DNA of 64,000 nt from Pedobacter cryoconitis (GTDB lineage Bacteria; Bacteroidota; Bacteroidia; Sphingobacteriales; Sphingobacteriaceae): contig NZ_CP014504.1 in NCBI RefSeq assembly GCF_001590605.1, forward strand, positions 4,154,001 through 4,218,000, given 5' to 3'. The notes below the pieces were generated by a model that did not search any database, was not told the DNA's origin, and saw only the letters and a list, made by a program, of their open reading frames with translations. Shown piece after piece: positions 1-7,377 of this stretch. The first letter of the stretch is position 1, and each line of letters starts with the position of its first letter. The position numbers and the translations under genes are program-made.

Positions 1-65
1 TCAACTTTCAATTGATTGATTACACCTATGGCTTTTTCTGTAACTAAGATTCTCTTGCTGCTCAT
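1..65 (-). CDS. N-terminus of a DUF779 family protein (partial)
   Basis: The complement reads ATG at 65 and stays open to the window edge, giving 21 codons that begin MSSKRILVTEKAIGVI. It starts two bases after the stop of the butanediol-type dehydrogenase, so it is the third gene of the same operon. A short start of this type (a few polar residues, then an alternating hydrophobic segment) directly after aldehyde/alcohol dehydrogenase genes fits DUF779, a small Cys-rich protein family often encoded beside acetaldehyde dehydrogenases. The diagnostic Cys-rich part would lie outside the window, so the family name rests on context and N-terminal resemblance. The function of DUF779 is unknown. Confidence 0.55.
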   Translation of the reverse strand, partial: MSSKRILVTEKAIGVINQLKV

Positions 66-67
66 GA

Positions 68-1135
68 TTATTTAGCAATTTTAACCAATATTTTCACCTG
101 TGTAGGATTGTTCAGCAATGCTTCAAACCCTTCTTCTACGATATTTTCAAGCTCAATTCTTGCAGTTACTAGTTTTTCAACAGGCATTCTGCCAGTATGA
201 ATCAGCTGAATCACTTCAGGAAAGATGTTCCGGTAAGCTATAGTACCCTTAATGGTAATTTCACGCACAACCAGATCAAAAGCATTCGTGGTGACCGGTT
301 TTCCAAAAAGAGCGACTAATAAAGCAGTACCTCCATTTTTCAAACTAGCAATTCCAGCATCATAAGTTGCCTGCACACCTGCCGCATCAATATAAATATC
401 CGCACCGCCAGCAGTTAATTGCTTAACCTGAGCTGATACATCCTTTTCTTTTCCGTTGATGACCTGGGTAGCACCAATTTCAAGCGCTTTCTCTAAACGT
501 TTTTCGGCAACATCTACAACAATCACGGTTGCAGCACCTGCTGCAATTGCAGCCTGTACACAGAGTAACCCAATCGGCCCGGCTCCAAATATAACACAGG
601 ACTGTCCGAGCTTTAATCCACTGCTTTTTACCGCATATACAGCTACCGCAGCTGGTTCAACTAATGCGCCTTGCTCAAAACTCATGTGGTCCGGAATAGG
701 ATGTACCATATAATCTTCTACGACAACAAACTTCGCAAAACCACCGTTCGAAGTTAGTCCGATAAAACCCAGAGGTTCTGACAGATTATACTCACCAGTC
801 ACAATAAAGGGACTTTCAGGATTTCTAAAAAGAGGCTCTACTACTACACGGTCCCCTATTTTCACTTGCTTAACTTCTTCTCCAACCTCGGTTACCACGC
901 CAGAAAATTCATGGCCTAAAGTGGTTACGCCGATATGTCCGTTTAAAGGATAGGGCACATCTGCAGGAATCAACATCGGCCCGTGCGCATACTCATGCAA
1001 ATCAGAACCACAAATACCTGCGTACTGCACTTCTATTTTCACTTGTTTACTATCCGTTGAGGGTATAGGGGCATCTTCTACTCTAATATCTTTAGCAGCA
1101 TACCAACGGGCAGCTTTCATAACAGGAACCGACAT
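68..1135 (-). CDS. bdhA: zinc-dependent (R,R)-butanediol dehydrogenase-like alcohol dehydrogenase
   Basis: A 355-residue medium-chain NAD(H)-dependent dehydrogenase, predicted cytosolic, that interconverts acetoin and 2,3-butanediol or a related secondary alcohol. Catalytic zinc ligands are visible as C42 in GICGSDLHEY and H75-E76 in GHEFSG, and the Rossmann nucleotide loop is GAGPIGLL near residue 185. The four-cysteine structural zinc loop is absent, as in Bacillus BdhA, which it resembles along its whole length (MKAARW start, ALVEPAAVA, and a C-terminal EEGFEALL...QVKILV). It is the middle gene of a run with the aldehyde dehydrogenase (37 bp upstream) and the DUF779 protein (2 bp downstream). 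Together they could take an alcohol to an acid. Exact substrate is uncertain; xylitol/sorbitol-type dehydrogenases share the fold. Confidence 0.85.
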   Translation of the reverse strand: MSVPVMKAARWYAAKDIRVEDAPIPSTDSKQVKIEVQYAGICGSDLHEYAHGPMLIPADVPYPLNGHIGVTTLGHEFSGVVTEVGEEVKQVKIGDRVVVEPLFRNPESPFIVTGEYNLSEPLGFIGLTSNGGFAKFVVVEDYMVHPIPDHMSFEQGALVEPAAVAVYAVKSSGLKLGQSCVIFGAGPIGLLCVQAAIAAGAATVIVVDVAEKRLEKALEIGATQVINGKEKDVSAQVKQLTAGGADIYIDAAGVQATYDAGIASLKNGGTALLVALFGKPVTTNAFDLVVREITIKGTIAYRNIFPEVIQLIHTGRMPVEKLVTARIELENIVEEGFEALLNNPTQVKILVKIAK

Positions 1136-1172
1136 ATAAAAAAATTGTTTAATAATAATTCAATAAACTAAC

Positions 1173-2666
1173 CTAAAAGAATCCTAATCTGTTCTTGTCA
1201 TAAGAGATCAGCATATTCTTAACACTTCTGTAATGGTCCAGCATCATTTTATGGTTTTCTCTGCCAAATCCGGATTTTTTATATCCGCCAAATGGTGCAT
1301 GGGCTGGATAAGAGTGATATTGGTTCACCCATACACGACCAGCCTGGATAGCACGTGGCACCTGATATAACTCATGCGCATCACGTGTCCATACGCCGGC
1401 ACCTAACCCATATAAAGTATCATTTGCAATTTCAATAGCTTCTTCGACTGTTTTAAAAGTAGTTACGCAAAGCACCGGGCCAAATATTTCTTCCTGAAAG
1501 ATCCGCATCTTATTGTGCCCTTTAAAAATAGTTGGTTCGATATAATATCCTGTTTCCAACTCACCTGGTAATTTATTGATACCTCCGCCGGTCAAAACTT
1601 CCGATCCTTCTTCAATTCCTATTTTGATATAAGATAATATTTTTTGATACTGCTCATTGGAGGTTTGCGCACCCATCATACTTTCTTTATCCAGCGGATT
1701 CAGTGTTTTAATGGCTTTTGTACGTTCAATAACGCGGCTGATAAACTTATCATAAAGCCCCTCCTGTATTAATAACCGGGACGGACAGGTACAAACTTCT
1801 CCTTGATTCAATGCAAACATCACTGCTCCTTCTACTGCTTTATCAAAGAATTCATCATCCTGGGCGCCTACAGAATCAAAAAATATGTTTGGCGATTTAC
1901 CGCCTAGCTCCATTGTCGATGGGATAATGTTTTCTGCAGCATACTGCATAATTAAACGGCCGGAAGTGGTACTACCTGTAAAAGCAACTTTAGAAATTCT
2001 CGAAGAAGTAGCAAGGGGTTTTCCAACTTCCAGGCCATAGCCATTGACAATGTTTAACACACCGGGAGGAAGAATATCACCAATTAACTCCATTAAAATA
2101 ATGATAGATACTGGAGTTTGTTCTGCTGGTTTAACGACTGTACAGCAACCCGCAGCTAATGCCGGCGCTATTTTCCAGGTGGCCATTAGTAAAGGGAAAT
2201 TCCAGGGTATAATCTGTGCTACGACACCTATTGGCTCGTGCAGCACGATACTTACTGTATGTTCATCATGTTCTGCTATAGTGCCTTCTTCACCTCTGAT
2301 TACTCCTGCAAAATATCTGAAATGATCTACTACCAAAGGCAAATCTGCCGCTAGTGTTTCTCTGATAGCCTTCCCGTTATCAATGGTTTCGACTGTAGCA
2401 AGGTATTCTAAGTTATCTTCTATTTTCTGCGCAACTTTCAACAGGATATTACTCCTGTAGGTCGGAGAACTTTTACTCCAGGTTTTAAAAGCTTCATGTG
2501 CTGCATCGAGTGCCAGCGCTACGTCTTCTTTACTTGATCTTGCTGCTTTTGTAAATACTTTCCCGTCTATAGGGGATATGTTATCAAAATAGATGCCTTT
2601 TACCGGCGGCACAAACTTGCCTCCAATAAAATTATCATAATGGGATTTAAATGCCGGTCTTTCCAT
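1173..2666 (-). CDS. NAD(P)-dependent aldehyde dehydrogenase (ExaC/AldB-like)
   Basis: A 497-residue aldehyde dehydrogenase, full length for the superfamily, oxidising an aliphatic aldehyde such as acetaldehyde to the acid. The general base Glu lies in MELGGKSPN (about residue 262) and the nucleophilic Cys in NQGEVCTCPS (about residue 303). The cofactor-binding IPWNFP segment and GSTTSGR loop are also present. The extra Cys two residues after the nucleophile is typical of the ExaC/AldB/AcoD acetaldehyde dehydrogenase group. It is the first gene of the operon with the alcohol dehydrogenase and faces the AraC-type regulator across about 170 bp, which suggests control by that regulator. Substrate is inferred from neighbours. 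Confidence 0.9.
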   Translation of the reverse strand: MERPAFKSHYDNFIGGKFVPPVKGIYFDNISPIDGKVFTKAARSSKEDVALALDAAHEAFKTWSKSSPTYRSNILLKVAQKIEDNLEYLATVETIDNGKAIRETLAADLPLVVDHFRYFAGVIRGEEGTIAEHDEHTVSIVLHEPIGVVAQIIPWNFPLLMATWKIAPALAAGCCTVVKPAEQTPVSIIILMELIGDILPPGVLNIVNGYGLEVGKPLATSSRISKVAFTGSTTSGRLIMQYAAENIIPSTMELGGKSPNIFFDSVGAQDDEFFDKAVEGAVMFALNQGEVCTCPSRLLIQEGLYDKFISRVIERTKAIKTLNPLDKESMMGAQTSNEQYQKILSYIKIGIEEGSEVLTGGGINKLPGELETGYYIEPTIFKGHNKMRIFQEEIFGPVLCVTTFKTVEEAIEIANDTLYGLGAGVWTRDAHELYQVPRAIQAGRVWVNQYHSYPAHAPFGGYKKSGFGRENHKMMLDHYRSVKNMLISYDKNRLGFF

Positions 2667-2695
2667 GAGGGTATGAATTTATGATTTGGTTAATA

Positions 2696-2800
2696 CAAAC
2701 GTAATGGCTAATCGGGACCGATGGTAGGACAATTGTTGCAAGTAGTAGCATTATCGTTGCAGAAAGAGTGTGCGAGCGTCTTGAAATAAACTTATATTTG
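2696..2800. promoter_or_regulatory. divergent promoter region of dehydrogenase operon and AraC regulator
   Basis: Two matches to the Bacteroidota -7 element TAnnTTTG lie back to back: TACGTTTG on the minus strand (2696-2703), 30 bp before the aldehyde dehydrogenase start, and TATATTTG on the plus strand (2793-2800), 38 bp before the regulator start. No good -33 TTTG was found for the minus-strand copy, as expected if that promoter needs an activator. Assignment is by consensus only. Confidence 0.4.
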
Positions 2801-2837
2801 GGTATACGCCCTTATTACTAACCAAATTTTACTGATC

Positions 2838-3758
2838 ATGATGCAGCATAAATTAAATCTTGTGGAGTTGAGTAAGGAAGCGAATTTACAAACCTTGGTA
2901 GAAAACAGAACCGCTTATACACTGGAACGCTGTGAACTGAATGTGTTTGAAACTTATTCTGAGTCGTATAAGGTACCTTTGAGCTTTAGTGATTTTGTAA
3001 TCACAAGCATGCTGCGCGGTAAAAAGATAATGCATCTTTGCGATCGGCAGGGTTTCGATTATTTGCCGGGAGAGACTGTTATTGTCCGCCCTTCACAAAT
3101 GATGGAAATAGATTTCCCCGAGGCTTCTGGTCAGAATCCTGCACAATGTATTGCGCTGGCCATAGATAATGATCAGATTAAACGGACTATCCGTTATCTG
3201 AATGAGTATTTTCCTAAAGCTACTGCCGGTGAGGAGTGGTCGCTAAATTATGAAGAATATCATTTCTACAACAATGAAGAGATTTCTTTTCTGATCAATA
3301 AGATTATCAGGATTTGTGCCGAGGGATCTAAAGAAAAGGATGTACTGGCAGACCTGACCTTAAAGGAACTATTGGTCAGGATTATGCAAACTCAAAGTTT
3401 AAAAACGATTGGCCGTACTGGCAATGATACGAATCATAATCCTCTGGCTTATGTAATTGGTTACATCAGGGCTAACCTGAGTGAAAAATTAAGTATTCAT
3501 AGTTTAAGCAGCAAGGCTTGTATGAGCAAAGCCACTTTTTACAGATTATTCAAGCGGGAATTGGGTATCAGTCCAAACGATTTTATTCTGACAGAAAAGA
3601 TAAACCGCGCAAAACAATTGCTGGCCAGCCCTGGTTCAAAGATTGCTGCAATCAGCTATGAACTTGGTTTCAGTGATGCCAATTACTTTATCCGCGTTTT
3701 CAAAAAACTGGAGGGTATCACTCCCGGAAGTTATCAATTGCAATTTTCAGCATTATAA
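2838..3758 (+). CDS. AraC family transcriptional regulator
   Basis: A 306-residue cytosolic regulator. Residues about 1-190 form an AraC_N-type (PF06719-like) ligand-sensing domain. Residues about 205-305 carry two helix-turn-helix units typical of AraC: the first around LSIHSLSSKACMSKATFYRLFK and the second around KIAAISYELGFSDANYFIRVFKK, followed by the conserved GITPGSY. Two ATG codons are adjacent at 2838 and 2841; either could start translation. Its divergent position next to the aldehyde/alcohol dehydrogenase operon makes it the likely local activator responding to an alcohol or aldehyde, which is inference. Confidence 0.85.
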   Translation: MMQHKLNLVELSKEANLQTLVENRTAYTLERCELNVFETYSESYKVPLSFSDFVITSMLRGKKIMHLCDRQGFDYLPGETVIVRPSQMMEIDFPEASGQNPAQCIALAIDNDQIKRTIRYLNEYFPKATAGEEWSLNYEEYHFYNNEEISFLINKIIRICAEGSKEKDVLADLTLKELLVRIMQTQSLKTIGRTGNDTNHNPLAYVIGYIRANLSEKLSIHSLSSKACMSKATFYRLFKRELGISPNDFILTEKINRAKQLLASPGSKIAAISYELGFSDANYFIRVFKKLEGITPGSYQLQFSAL

Positions 3759-3887
3759 TATTGCGGTTCTATTATTATAGGGTTATAGGATAAGATCTCA
3801 AAAATTATTTATTACAAACAAAAAGCCACTTTAATAGATAATTCAATACATTTACGGCCTAAGAAAATAAACCACTTAACGCTCAAA

Positions 3888-4715
3888 ATGTTATCTCCTA
3901 TTAAAATTAAATTTATTGCTCAGGCAATTTTAAAATTACCAGTCCTTTTTCTTTTAACAACAACATTAATATTTTTTCTTACCAATATTGCTTTGGCACA
4001 GGAAAGTGAGAAAAATGATAACCCTATCAAATTCCAGGATTCTTTAAAAAACAGACTTGAGGTTGGTATTGCCGCAGGTTTGAGTTTAAACCACTTTAGT
4101 AAAGGACAACCTCAAACAGGCTCAAATACAGGCTATACTGCCGGAATTTCAGTTAACTATAAATTAGTCAAAGGAATAAGTCTGCAATTGGAGGTCAATT
4201 CGCTACAACAAGGCGGAAGCATGATTCGTTTCAAAGATGACACCAGATTTGATTTACCAGAAAGTTTTGAGACTAAAAATGTTAAAAACAGTTCCTATAA
4301 ACTAAATAGTATTGAAATCCCTTTTTTAATTAATTACACCTTTAAGATTAAACCGTTATGGAAGCCGTCCATATATGTTGGCGGAAGTTATGCTTACACC
4401 TATAATATAAACGAGAGTTATCAAAAAACGGGAAATCTCCTTCCAGGTGAAGATATCATTGCAACGGTCACTGCTTCACAGAATGCGACCAATTTGTTTA
4501 ACGCTTCAAGATTCAACCTGATAGCCGGTGCAAATTTAAAATTGCCATTAACTTCAAGGCTCCTGCTCCTTATAGATATGAGATATTTAAATGGTTTGTC
4601 ATCAGCCAGGGATAAATATTCTTATATGGAGAAAGTTGGTTTTGGAACGAATATCAGAACGAACTCCTTCCTTACAAAATTAGGCATCATTATGCCTCTG
4701 TCATCTCTTAAATAA
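3888..4715 (+). CDS. outer membrane beta-barrel protein, PorT-like
   Basis: A 275-residue predicted outer-membrane protein. A long N-terminal hydrophobic stretch (about residues 15-38) ends in ALAQES, a plausible signal-peptidase I site. The mature part has alternating polar/hydrophobic strands (LEVGIAAGLSLNHF, YTAGISVNYKLVKGISLQLEVNSL, IEIPFLINYTFKI) typical of the porin-family outer membrane beta-barrel domain (PF13568). It is 45 bp upstream of the lipoprotein gene on the same strand and may be cotranscribed. Function is unknown; such small barrels include gliding/secretion factors such as PorT and many orphans. Confidence 0.7.
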   Translation: MLSPIKIKFIAQAILKLPVLFLLTTTLIFFLTNIALAQESEKNDNPIKFQDSLKNRLEVGIAAGLSLNHFSKGQPQTGSNTGYTAGISVNYKLVKGISLQLEVNSLQQGGSMIRFKDDTRFDLPESFETKNVKNSSYKLNSIEIPFLINYTFKIKPLWKPSIYVGGSYAYTYNINESYQKTGNLLPGEDIIATVTASQNATNLFNASRFNLIAGANLKLPLTSRLLLLIDMRYLNGLSSARDKYSYMEKVGFGTNIRTNSFLTKLGIIMPLSSLK

Positions 4716-4760
4716 GAGTTTCATTTCCTCAAAACTTACTTAAATAAATAAGCGTAATAT

Positions 4761-6188
4761 ATGAAGTCAAAATTTACTATTTTAACAGTTATGGCGTTCG
4801 CTATTCTGATTGCTGGCTGCAGCAAGGATAAGTTTAACGAGAACGATGCCATCAATGCCCAGAAAGACCTGCTGAATTTAAAATATCAGCATGAACTTGA
4901 TCTTGAAACACTGAAACAAAAAGGTGCTACTGCTATGCAGCAGTTAATTAATACAGCTGCACTTGAGCAGGTAAAACTTAACGACAGTTTAAAAATAAAG
5001 AGTGCTATCGCTGCAAAAAAGCAGGATTATAGTTTAAGAGTTGTAGATGTTATCTCTAATGCTCCATTGTCGGATGCTGATGTTACTGTTTCTTCTGAAG
5101 GAAAAATATTCGCAGCAAAAACAAATGCGCAAGGTATAGTTACTTTTACTGCTTTGTATTTATTTCCGTCAAGTACTTTTCTGATTTCAAAATCTGGTTA
5201 TGCTGCAACCCAGATTTCACTATATCTTGCTGCTGCTGGAAATGTGAAATTGTGGAATACTACGGATTTATCAAATGAGATCACTGGTAGTCTTTATATT
5301 GAAACAGACTTAACAAACAATACTTCGGAGAAAGTGGGAGCTAAAGTATTAGTTACAGCTGCTGCTAATATTCCAACGAATTCTTCATCAGAGACTTATA
5401 CTGTTTATTTTCCAACGTACACTGATGCAACTGGTACTTACAGTATTAAAGTCCCTGCCGCTCCAAATGGATATACACTTTCTTTTGAGCAAATCACTGC
5501 TGATCAAAGACTTTATGTGAATGCAACTGAAGACGATGCTATAACCTCATTTCCAAGTAGCTTGCCTAGGTTAACTACAGTAAAGACCTATTTTAATGTA
5601 AATAATTTCAATGCTCCAGTTCCAACAGTATATAACTCTTATTACTTTAAAGTTGCAGCTGACAAGACTGGTAAAACATTGTATATTCCAGGAAACACCT
5701 ATTATAATTATTACAATCAGGTGCTATTATCTTCTGCAGGTGATAAATTTCAAGTAGAAAAACTTAATATCACCAATACACAAAATAATAATAATCCAGA
5801 TTTTAGTATGTTCACCTACGATGCTAATGCTAAAATTAATGTAGAAATAGTTGACGTAACCGGGAATACTATAACATCAGCCCCTAAATTAATGGCTACC
5901 ACAGGATCGAATGGAAAGATAGCTTATACTTACTCTCCTGAGGGTGGCAGTGGCTATGTTCATCTTAAAAGAGATGATGCTGGCGTTTTAGTTCCTGGTG
6001 CCAAAGGTGTTGTTTTAAAAGCTGTCTCCTATGACTCTTATAACTATGTATTAAGCAATTACAGCAATATAAATAGCGTAACAAACAGAGGGGTAAGCAA
6101 TACTTATTTGCTAAATAATAAAGGAGATAAAAAAGTTGTCAACTTTTACTACGGTTCTGGCGATAGCAGAGTAAAACAAGTTTACTAG
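4761..6188 (+). CDS. surface lipoprotein with carboxypeptidase-like regulatory domain
   Basis: A 475-residue predicted lipoprotein. The signal peptide ends in the lipobox IAGC (Cys20), followed by SKDKFNEND, a charged stretch of the kind that can direct Bacteroidota lipoproteins to the surface. A coiled-coil-like helical segment (about 30-90) is followed by a carboxypeptidase-regulatory-like beta domain (YSLRVVDVISNAPLSDADVTV...TNAQGIVTF, about 95-150). The rest is Ser/Thr/Asn-rich beta structure with a second similar unit (INVEIVDVTGN...TGSNGKIAYTY, about 360-400). No enzyme motif is seen. It follows a small barrel gene and ends just before a strong terminator. Adhesive or structural surface role is a guess. 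Confidence 0.6.
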   Translation: MKSKFTILTVMAFAILIAGCSKDKFNENDAINAQKDLLNLKYQHELDLETLKQKGATAMQQLINTAALEQVKLNDSLKIKSAIAAKKQDYSLRVVDVISNAPLSDADVTVSSEGKIFAAKTNAQGIVTFTALYLFPSSTFLISKSGYAATQISLYLAAAGNVKLWNTTDLSNEITGSLYIETDLTNNTSEKVGAKVLVTAAANIPTNSSSETYTVYFPTYTDATGTYSIKVPAAPNGYTLSFEQITADQRLYVNATEDDAITSFPSSLPRLTTVKTYFNVNNFNAPVPTVYNSYYFKVAADKTGKTLYIPGNTYYNYYNQVLLSSAGDKFQVEKLNITNTQNNNNPDFSMFTYDANAKINVEIVDVTGNTITSAPKLMATTGSNGKIAYTYSPEGGSGYVHLKRDDAGVLVPGAKGVVLKAVSYDSYNYVLSNYSNINSVTNRGVSNTYLLNNKGDKKVVNFYYGSGDSRVKQVY

Positions 6189-6212
6189 TTAGTAAGACAT
6201 TTAGTTTAATAT

Positions 6213-6240
6213 AAAAAAAGAGGATGTGTCCTCTTTTTTT
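6213..6240 (+). terminator. intrinsic terminator after the lipoprotein gene
   Basis: A perfect 12-bp inverted repeat (6213-6224 and 6229-6240) around a 4-base loop has an AGAGGA/TCCTCT core flanked by A7 and T7. The symmetric A and T tracts allow bidirectional function. It lies 25 bp after the lipoprotein stop. Confidence 0.85.
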
Positions 6241-6258
6241 ATGCTTCGTTTTACAGCA

Positions 6259-6321
6259 GTAAAAGTTTCTCCTGTTGAACCTGTATAAAACACAAAAAGC
6301 CTCTGAAAACAAAAAAGCTCC
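6259..6321. repeat. direct repeat copy A (~63 bp)
   Basis: This stretch, from GTAAAAGTTT to AAAAAGCTCC, recurs at 6999-7062 in the same orientation with about three mismatches and one indel. The two copies bracket a roughly 680-bp gene-poor segment. The distal copy merges with the terminator of tRNA-Phe. See the second copy and the matching finding. Confidence 0.85.
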
Positions 6322-6557
6322 TGATTACTTTGATAAGAGATCGGCCAACGCTTCAGCGGAATTCTTAGGGGGAGGAAAGATCCTGATTTTTCCAGGCTTG
6401 CTACTTTGACGAAAGTTCTCTGATGCCTTTGGGTTTCCATTGCTTGTTTCCTTGTGCCCAGTACAGAACTTTTGAAACAACCTGTACGCCAAACTGCTGC
6501 TTTAAAAATGAAATCGTCCAGGATTCCCTTTGAAAATTTACCCGTTAAACTTCCCAT
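6322..6557 (-). pseudogene. possible frameshifted remnant of a small repeated Bacteroidota protein family
   Basis: From an ATG at 6557 the minus strand reads MGSLTGKFSKGILDDFIFK. The next part then looks protein-like in the +1 frame (LKQQFGVQVVSKV) and again in the first frame (GTRKQAMETQRHQRTFVKVASLEKS). This is what two compensating indels would leave. The pattern of a G-F-F-K...QVVSK...GT.KQT segment reminds me of a small uncharacterised protein family common in many copies in Sphingobacteriaceae, but that is memory, not a search. A continuous frame does run from 6674 to 6201, but it crosses the repeat copy and the terminator, so I do not accept it as an intact gene. Confidence 0.3.
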
Positions 6558-6627
6558 AATAAATAAATAAATGCCTTTCCACCAATGTAAGCTATTCGCG
6601 TTAAAGATTATCCTGATGCGTAAAAAA

Positions 6628-6672
6628 TGTCCGTAATTGTCCGCAGCTGTCTGCAATTGTCCGCAGTTGTCC
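6628..6672. repeat. 10-bp tandem repeat, 4.5 copies
   Basis: Units at 6628, 6638, 6648 and 6658 follow TGTCCGCAGT with one to three changes each, and a half unit TGTCC ends at 6672. A 10-bp period is not a multiple of three. It lies inside the degenerate segment and codes for nothing recognisable. Confidence 0.75.
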
Positions 6673-6998
6673 ATGGGTTAGTCAAAGGGAAAATTATAAT
6701 TTCATTAATCTTCAACTAGTTATGGTTTGGTTGTGCCTGAGTGGTGGTCGGGATGACACCGGGTTGTAAACAGGCTGTAAGCATGGCAGGTCCATGTTGT
6801 TTCAACTAGTTGTTTTGACTTGGACTTGCCATGGACTCAACTTGCTCTTACCTTGGTCTTACCCTAACGAGTACCCGACCAGTACTCAGGCAGTACCCGG
6901 ACGATACAGCTTTATTATTTAGCTATTTTGAATTTATTTACGAACAGCCCGGCCTTGTTTCCCCTGAGTCATTCCCATGCAAATTGAAAGCTTGATCC
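6673..6998. other. non-coding segment between the repeat copies
   Basis: No gene is supported here. The sequence holds short internal echoes: TCAACTAGTT occurs near 6711 and 6801, and AGTACCCG/AGTACTC variants recur three times between about 6868 and 6902. The base composition is noticeably richer in G and C than the flanking intergenic DNA, which fits decayed coding or mobile DNA, but no transposase or terminal inverted repeat was found. Confidence 0.4.
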
Positions 6999-7062
6999 GT
7001 AAAAGTTTACTTCTGTTGAACCTGTATAAAACACAAAAAACCTTTGAAAACAAAAAAGCTCC
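6999..7062. repeat. direct repeat copy B (~64 bp), adjoining the tRNA-Phe terminator
   Basis: Near-identical to 6259-6321. Its last ten bases (AAAAAGCTCC) form one arm of the tRNA-Phe terminator hairpin at 7053-7086, so the repeated unit begins within the transcription end of the tRNA gene when read on the minus strand. Confidence 0.85.
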
Positions 7063-7086
7063 ATTTCATACGAAATAGAGCTTTTA
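7053..7086 (-). terminator. terminator of tRNA-Phe
   Basis: An inverted repeat pairs AAAAGCTC-ATTTC with GAAAT-GAGCTTTT around an ATAC loop, and is followed on the minus strand by a T6 run. It begins 8 bp after the mature 3' end of the tRNA. Confidence 0.75.
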
Positions 7087-7093
7087 GAAGAAG

Positions 7094-7166
7094 TGGTGTG
7101 GGCCGGGATCGAACCGGCGACACAAGGATTTTCAATCCTTTGCTCTACCGACTGAGCTACCGCACC
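7094..7166 (-). tRNA. tRNA-Phe (GAA)
   Basis: The minus strand folds into a 73-base cloverleaf: acceptor GGTGCGG/CCACACC (one C-A mismatch at the fifth pair), D arm GCTC/GAGC, anticodon stem AAGGA/TCCTT with loop TTGAAAA (anticodon GAA), 5-base variable loop, T stem GCCGG/CCGGC with TTCGATC loop, and discriminator A. The CCA end is not encoded. The acceptor mismatch is slightly unusual but the rest is canonical. Confidence 0.95.
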
Positions 7167-7377
7167 ATCTTATTTAAACATGTTTGATCATGTTCCCCTC
7201 GGTTGGGAGTGCAAATGTAGTTTCTTTTTTCGAATTGCAAAACTTTTTCTGAAAATAATTTAAAAACCCCTCAGAATTATTTAAAACGGCTCTAAATTTG
7301 AAATAATTATGCAAGCATAGTATTTTTTCTCTGCTAATTATTTTAACTTAGCATGACTGTAAAAGATTAACCAAATA

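Noticed and set aside
6628..6672. Considered as a CRISPR remnant
   Set aside because: The unit is 10 bp with no spacers, and no cas gene is in the window.
6201..6674. A 157-codon open frame on the minus strand (starts MDNCGQLQ)
   Set aside because: It begins in the 10-bp tandem repeat and runs through a repeat copy and a strong terminator. A protein-like stretch lies in another frame, so the open frame is better explained as decayed DNA.
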